Under the pieces are notes generated by a model. It had not been told where the DNA came from. It saw only the letters and a program-made list of their open reading frames with translations, and made no database searches. Of a DNA stretch of 64,000 bases, positions 25,401 to 37,945 are shown one piece after another. This DNA is from Mastigias papua (taxonomy: Eukaryota; Cnidaria; Scyphozoa; Rhizostomeae; Mastigiidae), in NCBI GenBank assembly GCA_964019165.1, contig OZ025278.1:12182962-12246961 (forward strand). The letters are read 5' to 3'. Numbering within the stretch: position 1 is the stretch's first letter; each line of letters starts with the position of its first letter. A program made the position numbers and the translations under genes.

Positions 25401-27050
25401 TTTGGTCATGTTGAGGCAAAATACCAAGGCTATAGCCTTACTTTTTGGCCAAAAATGCCTCATTTTAATCACTGTTCAATCTGCAATCAAAATCAATCAA
25501 TTTCAAATTTGGTCATGTTGAGGCAAAATACCAAGGCTATAGCCTTACTTTTTGGCCAAAAATGCCTCATTTTCATCACTTTTCAATCTGCAATCAAAAT
25601 CAATCAATTTCAAATTTGGTCATTTTTAGGGAAAATACCAAGGCTATAGCCGTACTTTTTGGCCAAAAATGCCTCATTTTAATCACTGTTCAATCTGCAA
25701 TCAAAATCAATCAATTTCAAATTTGGTCATGTTGAGGCAAAATACCAAGGCTATAGCCTTACTTTTTGGCCAAAACTGCCTCAGTTTCATCACTTTTCAA
25801 TCTGCAATCAAAATCAATCAATTTCAAATTTGGTCATTTTTAGGCAAAATACCAAGGCTATAGCCTTACTTTTTGGCCAAAAATGCCTCAGTTTCATCAC
25901 TTTTCAATCTGCAATCAAAATCAATCAATTTCAAATTTGGTCATTTTTAGGCAAAATGCAAAGGCTATAGCCTTACTTTTTGGCCAAGAATGGCTCATTG
26001 TCATCACTTTTCAATCTGTAATCAAAATCAATCAATTTCAAATTTGGTCATTTTTAGGCAAAATACCGAGGCTATAGCCTTACTTTTTGGCCAAGAATGC
26101 CTCATTTTCATCACTTTTCAATCTGCAATCAAAATCAATCAATTTCAAATTTGGTCATGTTTAGGCAAAATACCAAGGCTATAGCCTTACTTTTTGGCCA
26201 AAAATGCCTCATTTTAATCACTGTTCAATCTGCAATCAAAATCAATCAATTTCAAATTTGGTCATGTTGAGGCAAAATACCAAGGCTATAGCCTTACTTT
26301 TTGGCCAAAAATGCCTCATTTTAATCACTGTTCAATCTGCAATCAAAATCAATCAATTTCAAATTTGGTCATGTTGAGGCGAAATACCAAGGCTATAGCC
26401 TTACTTTTTGGCCAAAAATGGCTCATTTTCATCACTTTTCAATCTGCAATCAAAATCAATCAATTTCAAATTTGGTCATTTTTAGGGAAAATACCAAGGC
26501 TATAGCCGTACTTTTTGGCCAAAAATGCCTCATTTTAATCACTGTTCAATCTGCAATCAAAATCAATCAATTTCAAATTTGGTCATGTTGAGGCAAAATA
26601 CCAAGGCTATAGCCTTACTTTTTGGCCAAAACTGCCTCAGTTTCATCACTTTTCAATCTGCAATCAAAATCAATCAATTTCAAATTTGGTCATTTTTAGG
26701 CAAAATACCAAGGCTATAGCCTTACTTTTTGGCCAAAAATGCCTCATTTTCATCACTTTTCAATCTGCAATCAAAATCAATCAATTTCAAATTTGGTCAT
26801 TTTTAGGCAAAATACCAAGGCTATAGCCTTACTTTTTGGCCAAAAATGCCTCAGTTTCATCACTTTTCAATCTGCAATCAAAATCAATCAATTTCAAATT
26901 TGGTCATTTTTAGGCAAAATGCAAAGGCTATAGCCTTACTTTTTGGCCAAGAATGGCTCATTGTCATCACTTTTCAATCTGTAATCAAAATCAATCAATT
27001 TCAAATTTGGTCATTTTTAGGCAAAATACCGAGGCTATAGCCTTACTTTT
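22440..27050 (+). repeat. Satellite higher-order repeat, 16/17-monomer unit (1712/1819 bp)
   Basis: Private markers repeat in order. GAGGCGAAAT occurs at 22845, 24557 and 26376, at spacings of 1712 and 1819 bp. TTGGCGAATAATGG occurs near 22557 and 24269. CAATCAAATTC occurs near 23571 and 25283. GGCCAGAACTGCCTCAG occurs near 23094 and 24806. This is the clearest higher-order unit in the array; the third copy has gained one monomer and lost others. Confidence 0.85.
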
Positions 27051-28539
27051 TGGCCAAAAATGCCTCATTTTCATCACTTTTCAATCTGCAATCAAAATCA
27101 ATCAATTTCAAATTTGGTCATTTTTAGGCAACATACCGAGGCTATAGCCTTACTTTTTGGCCAGAAATGCCTCATTTTCATCACTTTTCAATCTGCAATC
27201 AAAATCAATCAATTTCAAATTTGGTCATTTTTAGGCAAAATACAAAGGCTATAGCCTTACTTTTTGGCCAAAAATGCCTCATTTTAATCACTGTTCAATC
27301 TGCAATCAAAATCAATCAATTTCAAATTTGGTCATGTTGAGGCAAAATACCAAGGCTATAGCCTTACTTTTTGGCCAAAAATGCCTCATTTTCATCACTT
27401 TTCAATCTGCAATCAAAATCAATCAATTTCAAATTTGGTCATTTTTAGGCAAAATACCGAGGCTATAGCCTTACTTTTTGGCCAAAAATGCCTCATTTTC
27501 ATCACTTTTCAATCTGCAATCAAAATCAATCAATTTCAAATTTGGTCATTTTTAGGCAAAATACCAAGGCTATAGCCTTACTTTTTGGCCAAAAATGCCT
27601 CATTTTAATCACTGTTCAATCTGCAATCAAAATCAATCAATTTCAAATTTGGTCATGTTGAGGCAAAATACAAAGGCTATAGCCTTACTTCTTGGCCAAA
27701 AATGGCTCATTTTCATCACTTTTCAATCTGCAATCAAAATCAATCAATTTCAAATTTGGTCATTTATAGGCAAAATACCAAGGCTATAGCCTTACTTCTT
27801 GGCCAAAAATGCCTCATTTTCATCACTTTTCAATCTGCAATCAAAATCAATCAATTTCAAATTTGGTCATTTTTAGGCAAAATACCGAGGCTATAGCCTT
27901 ACTTTTAGGCCAAAAATGCCTCATTTTCATCACTTTTCAATCTGCAATCAAAATCAATCAATTTCAAATTTGGTCATGTTGAGGCAAAATACCAAGGCTA
28001 TAGCCTTACTTTTTGGCCAAAAATGCCTCATTTTAATCACTGTTCAATCTGCAATCAAAATCAATCAATTTCAAATTTGGTCATGTTGAGGCAAAATACC
28101 AAGGCTATAGCCTTACTTTTTGGCCAAAAATGCCTCATTTTAATCACTGTTCAATCTGCAATCAAAATCAATCAATTTCAAATTTGGTCATGTTGAGGCA
28201 AAATACCAAGGCTATAGCCTTACTTTTTGGCGAATACTGGCTCATTTTCATCACTTTTCAATCTGCAATCAAAATCAATCAATTTCAAATTTGGTCATGT
28301 TTAGGCAAAATACCAAGGCTATAGCCTTACTTTTTGGCCAAAAATGCCTCATTTTCATCACTTTTCAATCTGCAATCAAAATCAATCAATTTCAAATTTG
28401 GTCATTTTTAGGCAAAATACCGAGGCTATAGCCTTACTTTTTGGCCAAAAATGCCTCATTTTCATCACTTTTCAATCTGCAATCAAAATCAATCAATTTC
28501 AAATTTGGTCATGTTTAGGCAAAATACCAAGGCTATAGC

Positions 28540-31500
28540 CTTACTTTTTGGCCAAAAATGCCTCATTTTAATTACTGTTCAATCTGCAATCAAAATCAAT
28601 CAATTTCAAATTTGGTCATGTTGAGGCAAAATACCAAGGCTATAGCCTTACCTTGTGGCCAAAAATGCCTCATTTTAATCACTGTTCAATCTGCAATCAA
28701 AATCAATCAATTTCAAATTTGGTCATGTTGAGGCAAAATACCAAGGCTATAGCCTTACTTTTTGGCCAATAATGGCTCATTTTCATCACTTTTCAATCTG
28801 CAATCAAAATCAATCAATTTCAAATTTGGTCATTTTTAGGCAAAATACCAAGGCTATAGCCTTACTTTTTGGCCAAAAATGCCTCATTTTCATCACTTTT
28901 CAATCTGCAATCAAACTCAATCAATTTCAAATTTGGTCATGTTTAGGCAAAATACCAAGGCTATAGCCTTACTTTTTGGCCAAAAATGCCTCATTTTCAT
29001 CACTTTTCAATCTGCAATCAAAATCAATCAATTTCAAATTTGGTCATGTTTAGGCAAAATACCAAGGCTATAGCCGTACTTTTTGGCCAAAAATGCCTCA
29101 TTTTAATCACTGTTCAATCTGCAATCAAAATCAATCAATTTCAAATTTGGTCATGTTGAGGCAAAATACCAAGGCTATAGCCTTACTTTTAGGCCAAAAA
29201 TGCCTCTTTTTCATCACTTTTCAATCTGCAATCAAAATCAATCAATTTCAAATTTGGTCATGTTTAGGCAAAATACCAAGGCTATAGCCTTACTTTTTGG
29301 CCAAAAATGCCTCATTTTAATTACTGTTCAATCTGCAATCAAAATCAATCAATTTCAAATTTGGTCATGTTGAGGCAAAATACCAAGGCTATAGCCTTAC
29401 CTTGTGGCCAAAAATGCCTCATTTTAATCACTGTTCAATCTGCAATCAAAATCAATCAATTTCAAATTTGGTCATGTTGAGGCAAAATACCAAGGCTATA
29501 GCCTTACTTTTTGGCCAATAATGGCTCATTTTCATCACTTTTCAATCTGCAATCAAAATCAATCAATTTCAAATTTGGTCATTTTTAGGCAAAATACCAA
29601 GGCTATAGCCTTACTTTTTGGCCAAAAATGCCTCATTTTCATCACTTTTCAATCTGCAATCAAACTCAATCAATTTCAAATTTGGTCATGTTTAGGCAAA
29701 ATACCAAGGCTATAGCCTTACTTTTTGGCCAAAAATGCCTCATTTTCATCACTTTTCAATCTGCAATCAAAATCAATCAATTTCAAATTTGGTCATGTTT
29801 AGGCAAAATACCAAGGCTATAGCCGTACTTTTTGGCCAAAAATGCCTCATTTTAATCACTGTTCAATCTGCAATCAAAATCAATCAATTTCAAATTTGGT
29901 CATGTTGAGGCAAAATACCAAGGCTATAGCCTTACTTTTAGGCCAAAAATGCCTCTTTTTCATCACTTTTCAATCTGCAATCAAAATCAATCAATTTCAA
30001 ATTTGGTCATGTTTAGGCAAAATACCAAGGCTATAGCCTTACTTTTTGGCCAAAAATGCCTCATTTTAATCACTGTTCAATCTGCAATCAAAATCAATCA
30101 ATTTCAAACTTTGGTCATGTTGAGGCAAAATACCAAGGCTATAGCCTTACTTTTTGGCCAAAACTGCCTCATTTTAATCACTGTTCAATCTGCAATCAAA
30201 ATCAATCAATTTCAAATTTGGTCATGTTGAGGCAAAATACCAAGGCTATAGCCTTACTTTTTGGCCAAAAATGCCTCATTTTCATCACTTTTCAATCTGC
30301 AATCAAAATCAATCAATTTCAAATTTGGTCATTTTTAGGTAAAATACCGAGGCTATAGCCTTACTTTTTGGCCAAAAATGCCTCATTTTCATCACTTTTC
30401 AATCTGCAATCAAAATCAATCAATTTCAAATTTGGTCATGTTTAGGCAAAATACCAAGGCTATAGCCTTACTTTTTGGCCAAAAATGCCTCATTTTAATT
30501 ACTGTTCAATCTGCAATCAAAATCAATCAATTTCAAATTTGGTCATGTTGAGGCAAAATACCAAGGCTATAGCCTTACCTTGTGGCCAAAAATGCCTCAT
30601 TTTAATCACTGTTCAATCTGCAATCAAAATCAATCAATTTCAAATTTGGTCATGTTGAGGCAAAATACCAAGGCTATAGCCTTCCTTTTTGGCCAATAAT
30701 GGCTCATTTTCATCACTTTTCAATCTGCAATCAAAATCAATCAATTTCAAATTTGGTCATTTTTAGGCAAAATACCAAGGCTATAGCCTTACTTTTTGGC
30801 CAAAAATGCCTCATTTTCATCACTTTTCAATCTGCAATCAAACTCAATCAATTTCAAATTTGGTCATGTTTAGGCAAAATACCAAGGCTATAACCTTACT
30901 TTGTGGCCAAAAATGCCTCATTTTCATCACTTTTCAATCTGCAATCAAAATCAATCAATTTCAAATTTGGTCATGTTTAGGCAAAATACCAAGGCTATAG
31001 CCGTACTTTTTGGCCAAAAATGCCTCATTTTAATCACTGTTCAATCTGCAATCAAAATCAATCAATTTCAAATTTGGTCATGTTGAGGCAAAATACCAAG
31101 GCTATAGCCTTACTTTTAGGCCAAAAATGCCTCTTTTTCATCACTTTTCAATCTGCAATCAAAATCAATCAATTTCAAATTTGGTCATGTTTAGGCAAAA
31201 TACCAAGGCTATAGCCTTACTTTTTGGCCAAAAATGCCTCATTTTAATCACTGTTCAATCTGCAATCAAAATCAATCAATTTCAAACTTTGGTCATGTTG
31301 AGGCAAAATACCAAGGCTATAGCCTTACTTTTTGGCCAAAACTGCCTCATTTTAATCACTGTTCAATCTGCAATCAAAATCAATCAATTTCAAATTTGGT
31401 CATGTTGAGGCAAAATACCAAGGCTATAGCCTTACTTTTTGGCCAATAATGGCTCATTTTCATCACTTTTCAATCTGCAATCAAAATCAATCAATTTCAA
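28540..31500 (+). repeat. Satellite higher-order repeat, 7- and 11-monomer spacings
   Basis: The variant TTAATTACTG (about 28573, 29322 and 30500) and CCTTACCTTGTGGCC (about 28645, 29394 and 30572) recur at 749 and then 1178 bp. The 1178 spacing is 11 x 107 plus 1; the extra base is in CAAACTTTGG near 30107, which is copied again near 31285. Confidence 0.82.
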
Positions 31501-32719
31501 ATTTGGTCATTTTTAGGCAAAATACCAAGGCTATAGCCTTACTTTTTGGCCAAAAATGCCTCATTTTCATCACTTTTCAATCTGCAATCAAACTCAATCA
31601 ATTTCAAATTTGGTCATGTTGAGGCAAAATACCAAGGCTATAGCCTTACTTTTTGGCCAAAAATGCCTCATTTTCATCACTTTTCAATCTGCAATCAAAA
31701 TCAATCAATTTCAAATTTGGTCATTTATAGGCAAAATACCAAGGCTATAGCCTTACTTCTTGGCCAAAAATGCCTCATTTTCATCACTTTTCAATCTGCA
31801 ATCAAAATCAATCAATTTCAAATTTGGTCATTTTTAGGCAAAATACCGAGGCTATAGCCTTACTTTTTGGCCAAAAATGCCTCATTTTCATCACTTTTCA
31901 ATCTGCAATCAAAATCAATCAATTTCAAATTTGGTCATTTTTAGGCAAAATACCAAGGCTATAGCCTTACTTTTTGGCCAAAAATGCCTCATTTTCATCA
32001 CTTTTCAATCTGCAATCAAAATCAATCAATTTCAAATTTGGTCATGTTGAGGCAAAATACCAAGGCTATAGCCTTACTTTTTGGCCAAAAATGCCTCATT
32101 TTCATCACTTTTCAATCTGCAATCAAAATCAATCAATTTCAAATTTGGTCATGTGTAGGCAAAATACCAAGGCTATAGCCTTACTTTTTGGCCAAAAATG
32201 CCTCATTTTAATCACTGTTCAATCTGCAATCAAAATCAATCAATTTCAAATTTGGTCATGTTGAGGCAAAATACCAAGGCTATAGCCTTACTTTTTGGCC
32301 AAAAATGCCTCATTTTAATCACTGTTCAATCTGCAATCAAAATCAATCAATTTCAAATTTGGTCATGTTGAGGCAAAATACCAAGGCTATAGCCTTACTT
32401 TTTGGCCAAAAATGGCTCATTTTCATCACTTTTCAATCTGCAATCAAAATCAATCAATTTCAAATTTGGTCATTTTTAGGCAAAATACCAAGGCTATAGC
32501 CTTACTTTTTGGCCAAAAATGCCTCATTTTCATCACTTTTCAATCTGCAATCAAACTCAATCAATTTCAAATTTGGTCATGTTTAGGCAAAATACCAAGG
32601 CTATAGCCTTACTTTTTGGCCAAAAATGCCTCATTTTCATCACTTTTCAATCTGCAATCAAAATCAATCAATTTCAAATTTGGTCATTTTTAGGTAAAAT
32701 ACCAAGGCTATAGCCGTAC

Positions 32720-35700
32720 TTTTTGGCCAAAAATGCCTCATTTTAATCACTGTTCAATCTGCAATCAAAATCAATCAATTTCAAATTTGGTCATGTTGAG
32801 GCAAAATACCAAGGCTATAGCCTTACTTTTTGGCCAAAAATGCCTCATTTTCATCACTTTTCAATCTGCAATCAAAATCAATCAATTTCAAATTTGGTCA
32901 TTTATAGGCAAAATACCAAGGCTATAGCCTTACTTTTTGGCCAAAAATGCCTCATTTTCATCACTTTTCAATCTGCAATCAAAATCAATCAATTTCAAAT
33001 TTGGTCATTTTTAGGCAAAATGCCGAGGCTATAGCCTTACTTTTTGGCCAAAAATGCCTCATTTTCATCACTTTTCAATCTGCAATCAAAATCAATCAAT
33101 TTCAAATTTGGTCATTTTTAGGCAAAATACCAAGGCTATAGCCTTACTTTTTGGCCAAAAATGCCTCATTTTAATCACTGTTCAATCTGCAATCAAAATC
33201 AATCAATTTCAAATTTGGTCATGTTGAGGCAAAATACCAAGGCTATAGCCTTACTTCTTGGCCAAAAATGCCTCATTTTCATCACTTTTCAATCTGTAAT
33301 CAAAATCAATCAATTTCAAATTTGGTCATTTTTAGGCAAAATACCGAGGCTATAGCCTTACTTTTTGGCCAAAAATGCCTCATTGTCATCACTTTTCAAT
33401 CTGCAATCAAAATCAATCAATTTCAAATTTGGTCATTTTTAGGCAAAATACCAAGGCTATAGCCTTACTTTTTGGCCAAAAATGCCTCATTTTCATCACT
33501 TTTCAATCTGCAATCAAAATCAATCAATTTCAAATTTGGTCATTTTTAGGCAAAATACCAAGGCTATAGCCTTACTTTTTGGCCAAAAATGCCTCATGTT
33601 CATCACTTTTCAATCTGCAATCAAAATCAATCAATTTCAAATTTGGTCATTTTTAGGCAAAATACCAAGGCTATAGCCTTACTTTTTGGCCAAAAATGCC
33701 TCATTTTCATCACTTTTCAATCTGCAATCAAAATCAATCAATTTCAAATTTGGTCATGTTGAGGCAAAATACAAAGGCTCTAGCCTTACTTTTTGGCCAA
33801 AAATGCCTCATTTTCATCACTTTTCAATCTGCAATCAAAATCAATCAATTTCAAATTTGGTCATTTTTAGGTAAAATACCGAGGCTATAGCCTTACTTCT
33901 TGGCCAAAAATGCCTCATTTTCATCACTTTTCAATCTGCAATCAAAATCAATCAATTTCAAATTTGGTCATGTTGAGGCAAAATACCAAGGCTATAGCCT
34001 TACTTTTTGGCCAAAAATGGCTCATTTTCATCACTTTTCAATCTGCAATCAAAATCAATCAATTTCAAATTTGGTCATTTATAGGCAAAATACCAAGGCT
34101 ATAGCCTTACTTTTTGGCCAAAAATGCCTCATTTTCATCACTTTTCAATCTGCAATCAAAATCAATCAATTTCAAATTTGGTCATTTTTAGGTAAAATAC
34201 CAAGGCTATAGCCGTACTTTTTGGCCAAAAATGCCTCATTTTAATCACTGTTCAATCTGCAATCAAAATCAATCAATTTCAAATTTGGTCATGTTGAGGC
34301 AAAATACCAAGGCTATAGCCTTACTTTTTGGCCAAAAATGCCTCATTTTCATCACTTTTCAATCTGCAATCAAAATCAATCAATTTCAAATTTGGTCATT
34401 TATAGGCAAAATACCAAGGCTATAGCCTTACTTTTTGGCCAAAAATGCCTCATTTTCATCACTTTTCAATCTGCAATCAAAATCAATCAATTTCAAATTT
34501 GGTCATTTTTAGGCAAAATGCCGAGGCTATAGCCTTACTTTTTGGCCAAAAATGCCTCATTTTCATCACTTTTCAATCTGCAATCAAAATCAATCAATTT
34601 CAAATTTGGTCATTTTTAGGCAAAATACCAAGGCTATAGCCTTACTTTTTGGCCAAAAATGCCTCATTTTAATCACTGTTCAATCTGCAATCAAAATCAA
34701 TCAATTTCAAATTTGGTCATGTTGAGGCAAAATACCAAGGCTATAGCCTTACTTTTTGGCCAAAAATGGCTCATTTTCATCACTTTTCAATCTGCAATCG
34801 AAATCAATCAATTTCAAATTTGGTCATTTTTAGGCAAAATACCAAGGCTATAGCCTTACTTCTTGGCCAAAAATGCCTCATTTTCATCACTTTTCAATCT
34901 GTAATCAAAATCAATCAATTTCAAATTTGGTCATTTTTAGGCAAAATACCGAGGCTATAGCCTTACTTTTTGGCCAAAAATGCCTCATTGTCATCACTTT
35001 TCAATCTGCAATCAAAATCAATCAATTTCAAATTTGGTCATTTTTAGGCAAAATACCAAGGCTATAGCCTTACTTTTTGGCCAAAAATGCCTCATTTTCA
35101 TCACTTTTCAATCTGCAATCAAAATCAATCAATTTCAAATTTGGTCATTTTTAGGCAAAATACCAAGGCTATAGCCTTACTTCTTGGCCAAAAATGCCTC
35201 ATTTTCATCACTTTTCAATCTGCAATCAAAATCAATCAATTTCAAATTTGGTCATTTTTAGGCAAAATACCAAGGCTATAGCCTTACTTTTTGGCCAAAA
35301 ATGCCTCATTTTCATCACTTTTCAATCTGCAATCAAAATCAATCAATTTCAAATTTGGTCATGTTGAGGCAAAATACAAAGGCTATAGCCTTACTTTTTG
35401 GCCAAAAATGCCTCATTTTCATCACTTTTCAATCTGCAATCAAAATCAATCAATTTCAAATTTGGTCATTTTTAGGTAAAATACCGAGGCTATAGCCTTA
35501 CTTCTTGGCCAAAAATGCCTCATTTTCATCACTTTTCAATCTGCAATCAAAATCAATCAATTTCAAATTTGGTCATGTTGAGGCAAAATACCAAGGCTAT
35601 AGCCTTACTTTTTGGCCAAAAATGCCTCATTTTCATCACTGTTCAATCTGCAATCAAAATCAATCAATTTCAAATTTGGTCATTTATAGGCAAAATACCA

Positions 35701-37010
35701 AGGCTATAGCCTTACTTTTTGGCCAAAAATGCCTCATTTTCATCACTTTTCAATCTGCAATCAAAATCAATCAATTTCAAATTTGGTCATTTTTAGGTAA
35801 AATACCAAGGCTATAGCCGTACTTTTTGGCCAAAAATGCCTCATTTTAATCACTGTTCAATCTGCAATCAAAATCAATCAATTTCAAATTTGGTCATGTT
35901 GAGGCAAAATACCAAGGCTATAGCCTTACTTTTTGGCCAAAAATGCCTCATTTTCATCACTTTTCAATCTGCAATCAAAATCAATCAATTTCAAATTTGG
36001 TCATTTATAGGCAAAATACCAAGGCTATAGCCTTACTTTTTGGCCAAAAATGCCTCATTTTCATCACTTTTCAATCTGCAATCAAAATCAATCAATTTCA
36101 AATTTGGTCATTTTTAGGCAAAATGCCGAGGCTATAGCCTTACTTTTTGGCCAAAAATGCCTCATTTTCATCACTTTTCAATCTGCAATCAAAATCAATC
36201 AATTTCAAATTTGGTCATTTTTAGGCAAAATACCAAGGCTATAGCCTTACTTTTTGGCCAAAAATGCCTCATTTTAATCACTGTTCAATCTGCAATCAAA
36301 ATCAATCAATTTCAAATTTGGTCATGTTGAGGCAAAATACCAAGGCTATAGCCTTACTTTTTGGCCAAAAATGGCTCATTTTCATCACTTTTCAATCTGC
36401 AATCGAAATCAATCAATTTCAAATTTGGTCATTTTTAGGCAAAATACCAAGGCTATAGCCTTACTTCTTGGCCAAAAATGCCTCATTTTCATCACTTTTC
36501 AATCTGTAATCAAAATCAATCAATTTCAAATTTGGTCATTTTTAGGCAAAATACCGAGGCTATAGCCTTACTTTTTGGCCAAAAATGCCTCAGTTTCATC
36601 ACTTTTCAATCTGCAATCAAAATCAATCAATTTCAAATTTGGTCATTTTTAGGCAAAATACCAAGGCTATAGCCTTACTTTTTGGCCAAAAATGCCTCAT
36701 TTTCATCACTTTTCAATCTGCAATCAAAATCAATCAATTTCAAATTTGGTCATTTTTAGGCAAAATACCAAGGCTATAGCCTTACTTTTTGGCCAAAAAT
36801 GCCTCATTTTCATCACTTTTCAATCTGCAATCAAAATCAATCAATTTCAAATTTGGTCATTTTTAGGCAAAATACCAAGGCTATAGCCTTACTTTTTGGC
36901 CAAAAATGCCTCATTTTCATCACTTTTCAATCTGCAATCAAAATCAATCAATTTCAAATTTGGTCATGTTGAGGCAAAATACAAAGGCTATAGCCTTACT
37001 TTTTGGCCAA
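32720..37010 (+). repeat. Satellite higher-order repeat, 14/15-monomer unit (1498/1605 bp)
   Basis: AAAATGCCGAGGC recurs near 33016, 34514 and 36119, at spacings of 1498 and 1605 bp. GCAATCGAAATC recurs near 34795 and 36400 (1605 bp). Several neighbouring monomers repeat in the same order. This is the last homogeneous block before the array edge. Confidence 0.82.
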
Positions 37011-37306
37011 AAGTGCCTCATTTTCATCACTTTTCAATCTGCAATCAAAATCAATCAATTTCAAATTTGGTCATGTTTAGGCAAAATACCAAGGCTATAG
37101 CCTTACTTTTTGGCCAAAAATGCCTCATTTTAATCACTGTTCAATCTGCAATCAAAATCAATCAATTTCAAATTTGGTCATGTTGAGGCAAAATACCAAG
37201 GCTATAGCCTTACTTTTTGGCCAAAAATGGCTCATTTTCATCACTTTTCAATCTGCAATCAAAATCAATCAATTTCAAATTTGGTCATTTATAGGCAAAA
37301 TACCAA

Positions 37307-37945
37307 GGCCATAGCCTTACCTCTTGAGCAGAAGCGTCCCAGTTTCATTACAGTTCAACATGCAAATAAATTCTATCAGTCTGTATGTCGGTTATGTGTG
37401 GTCAACATATCAAGGCTTTAGGCTTAGTGTGTAGCAAAACTTGGCTTATTTTGCGTACTTTTGAATGGTTAAAGAATATCGTGCAAGTCGCATGTGTGTT
37501 CATTGGTAGTTAAATGGAAATGCTATAGTGGTTTGGATGCTATCGTAGGTGATTCAATGCTATCTGGTGTGAATATCCAGTGGTAAGTGATGATGCTGAA
37601 TGGTAGTCAGTTAGTAGATAATACAGCAAGGGTATAGGGCTACCTGTTTGGCTAGGTATGTCTGCTGTGCCTAACTTTTCAATAGGAAAATGAAAGCATG
37701 GAAGTAGCAATCTTTGACATTGTCTATTACAAAGGAATTCGACGGGCGTGAAAATGTGTTGAACTTACTGGTGCTGTTCACTTGTCAATTTGCAATAGAA
37801 ACGGTTTAATTTAAATGTTTGTCAGTTGTAGGTAAGATACCAAGGCTGTAACTTTACTTGTTTGCCAGGATAGGCATATCCTGATCGCTTGTCAAATGTC
37901 AAATCAAAGTCCTTGCTTGTAAAATACCGTCCTAAATTAAGGGAA
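37307..37945 (+). repeat. Decayed satellite monomers at the array edge
   Basis: Homogeneous monomers stop abruptly near 37306, but diverged copies continue in phase. Recognisable starts are CAAGGCCATAGCC (37307), CAAGGCTTTAGGC (about 37419), AAATGCTATAG (about 37517), AAGGGTATAGGGC (about 37628) and CAAGGCTGTAAC (about 37841). Monomer-internal motifs also survive, such as CACTTGTCAATTTGCAAT (about 37780) and GTTTGCCAGGATAGGC (about 37860). The steps are close to 107 bp. The two copies around 37517 and 37742 are the weakest matches. Confidence 0.75.

Larger units (their letters stand above)
6069..37306 (+). repeat. 107-bp satellite array, about 290 tandem monomers
   Basis: Head-to-tail monomers of 107 bp run without inversion or inserted element for about 31 kb. 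A few copies carry 1-bp indels (for example near 16573, 17749, 19565 and 30107). The consensus starts with palindrome AAGGCTATAGCCTT, then AC, then palindrome TTTTTGGCCAAAAA. The segment TGCCTCATTTTCATCAC follows, then a near-constant core with CAATCTGCAATC, AATCAATCAATTTC and AAATTTGGTCAT, then TTTTTAGGCAAAATACC. Main variants are type A (TTTTCATCACTTTT with TCATTTTTAGGC) and type B (TTTTAATCACTGTT with TCATGTTGAGGC). A third type has CCAAGAATGGCTCATTGTC. Because 107 is not a multiple of three, overlapping pseudo-frames of 64 and 103 codons recur; they end at TAG in the first palindrome and I do not regard them as genes. The array may be centromeric, pericentromeric or heterochromatic, but the sequence does not show which. 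Confidence 0.97.

Noticed and set aside
6069..37306. CRISPR array
   Set aside because: The repeats are contiguous with no unique spacers, and the setting is a eukaryotic genome.
6094..37421. Hundreds of overlapping 60-103-codon open frames in the satellite
   Set aside because: They follow the 107-bp period in all three forward frames, end at the TAG of the palindrome, and change with every indel. No start context or codon selection is visible, so they are by-products of the repeat.
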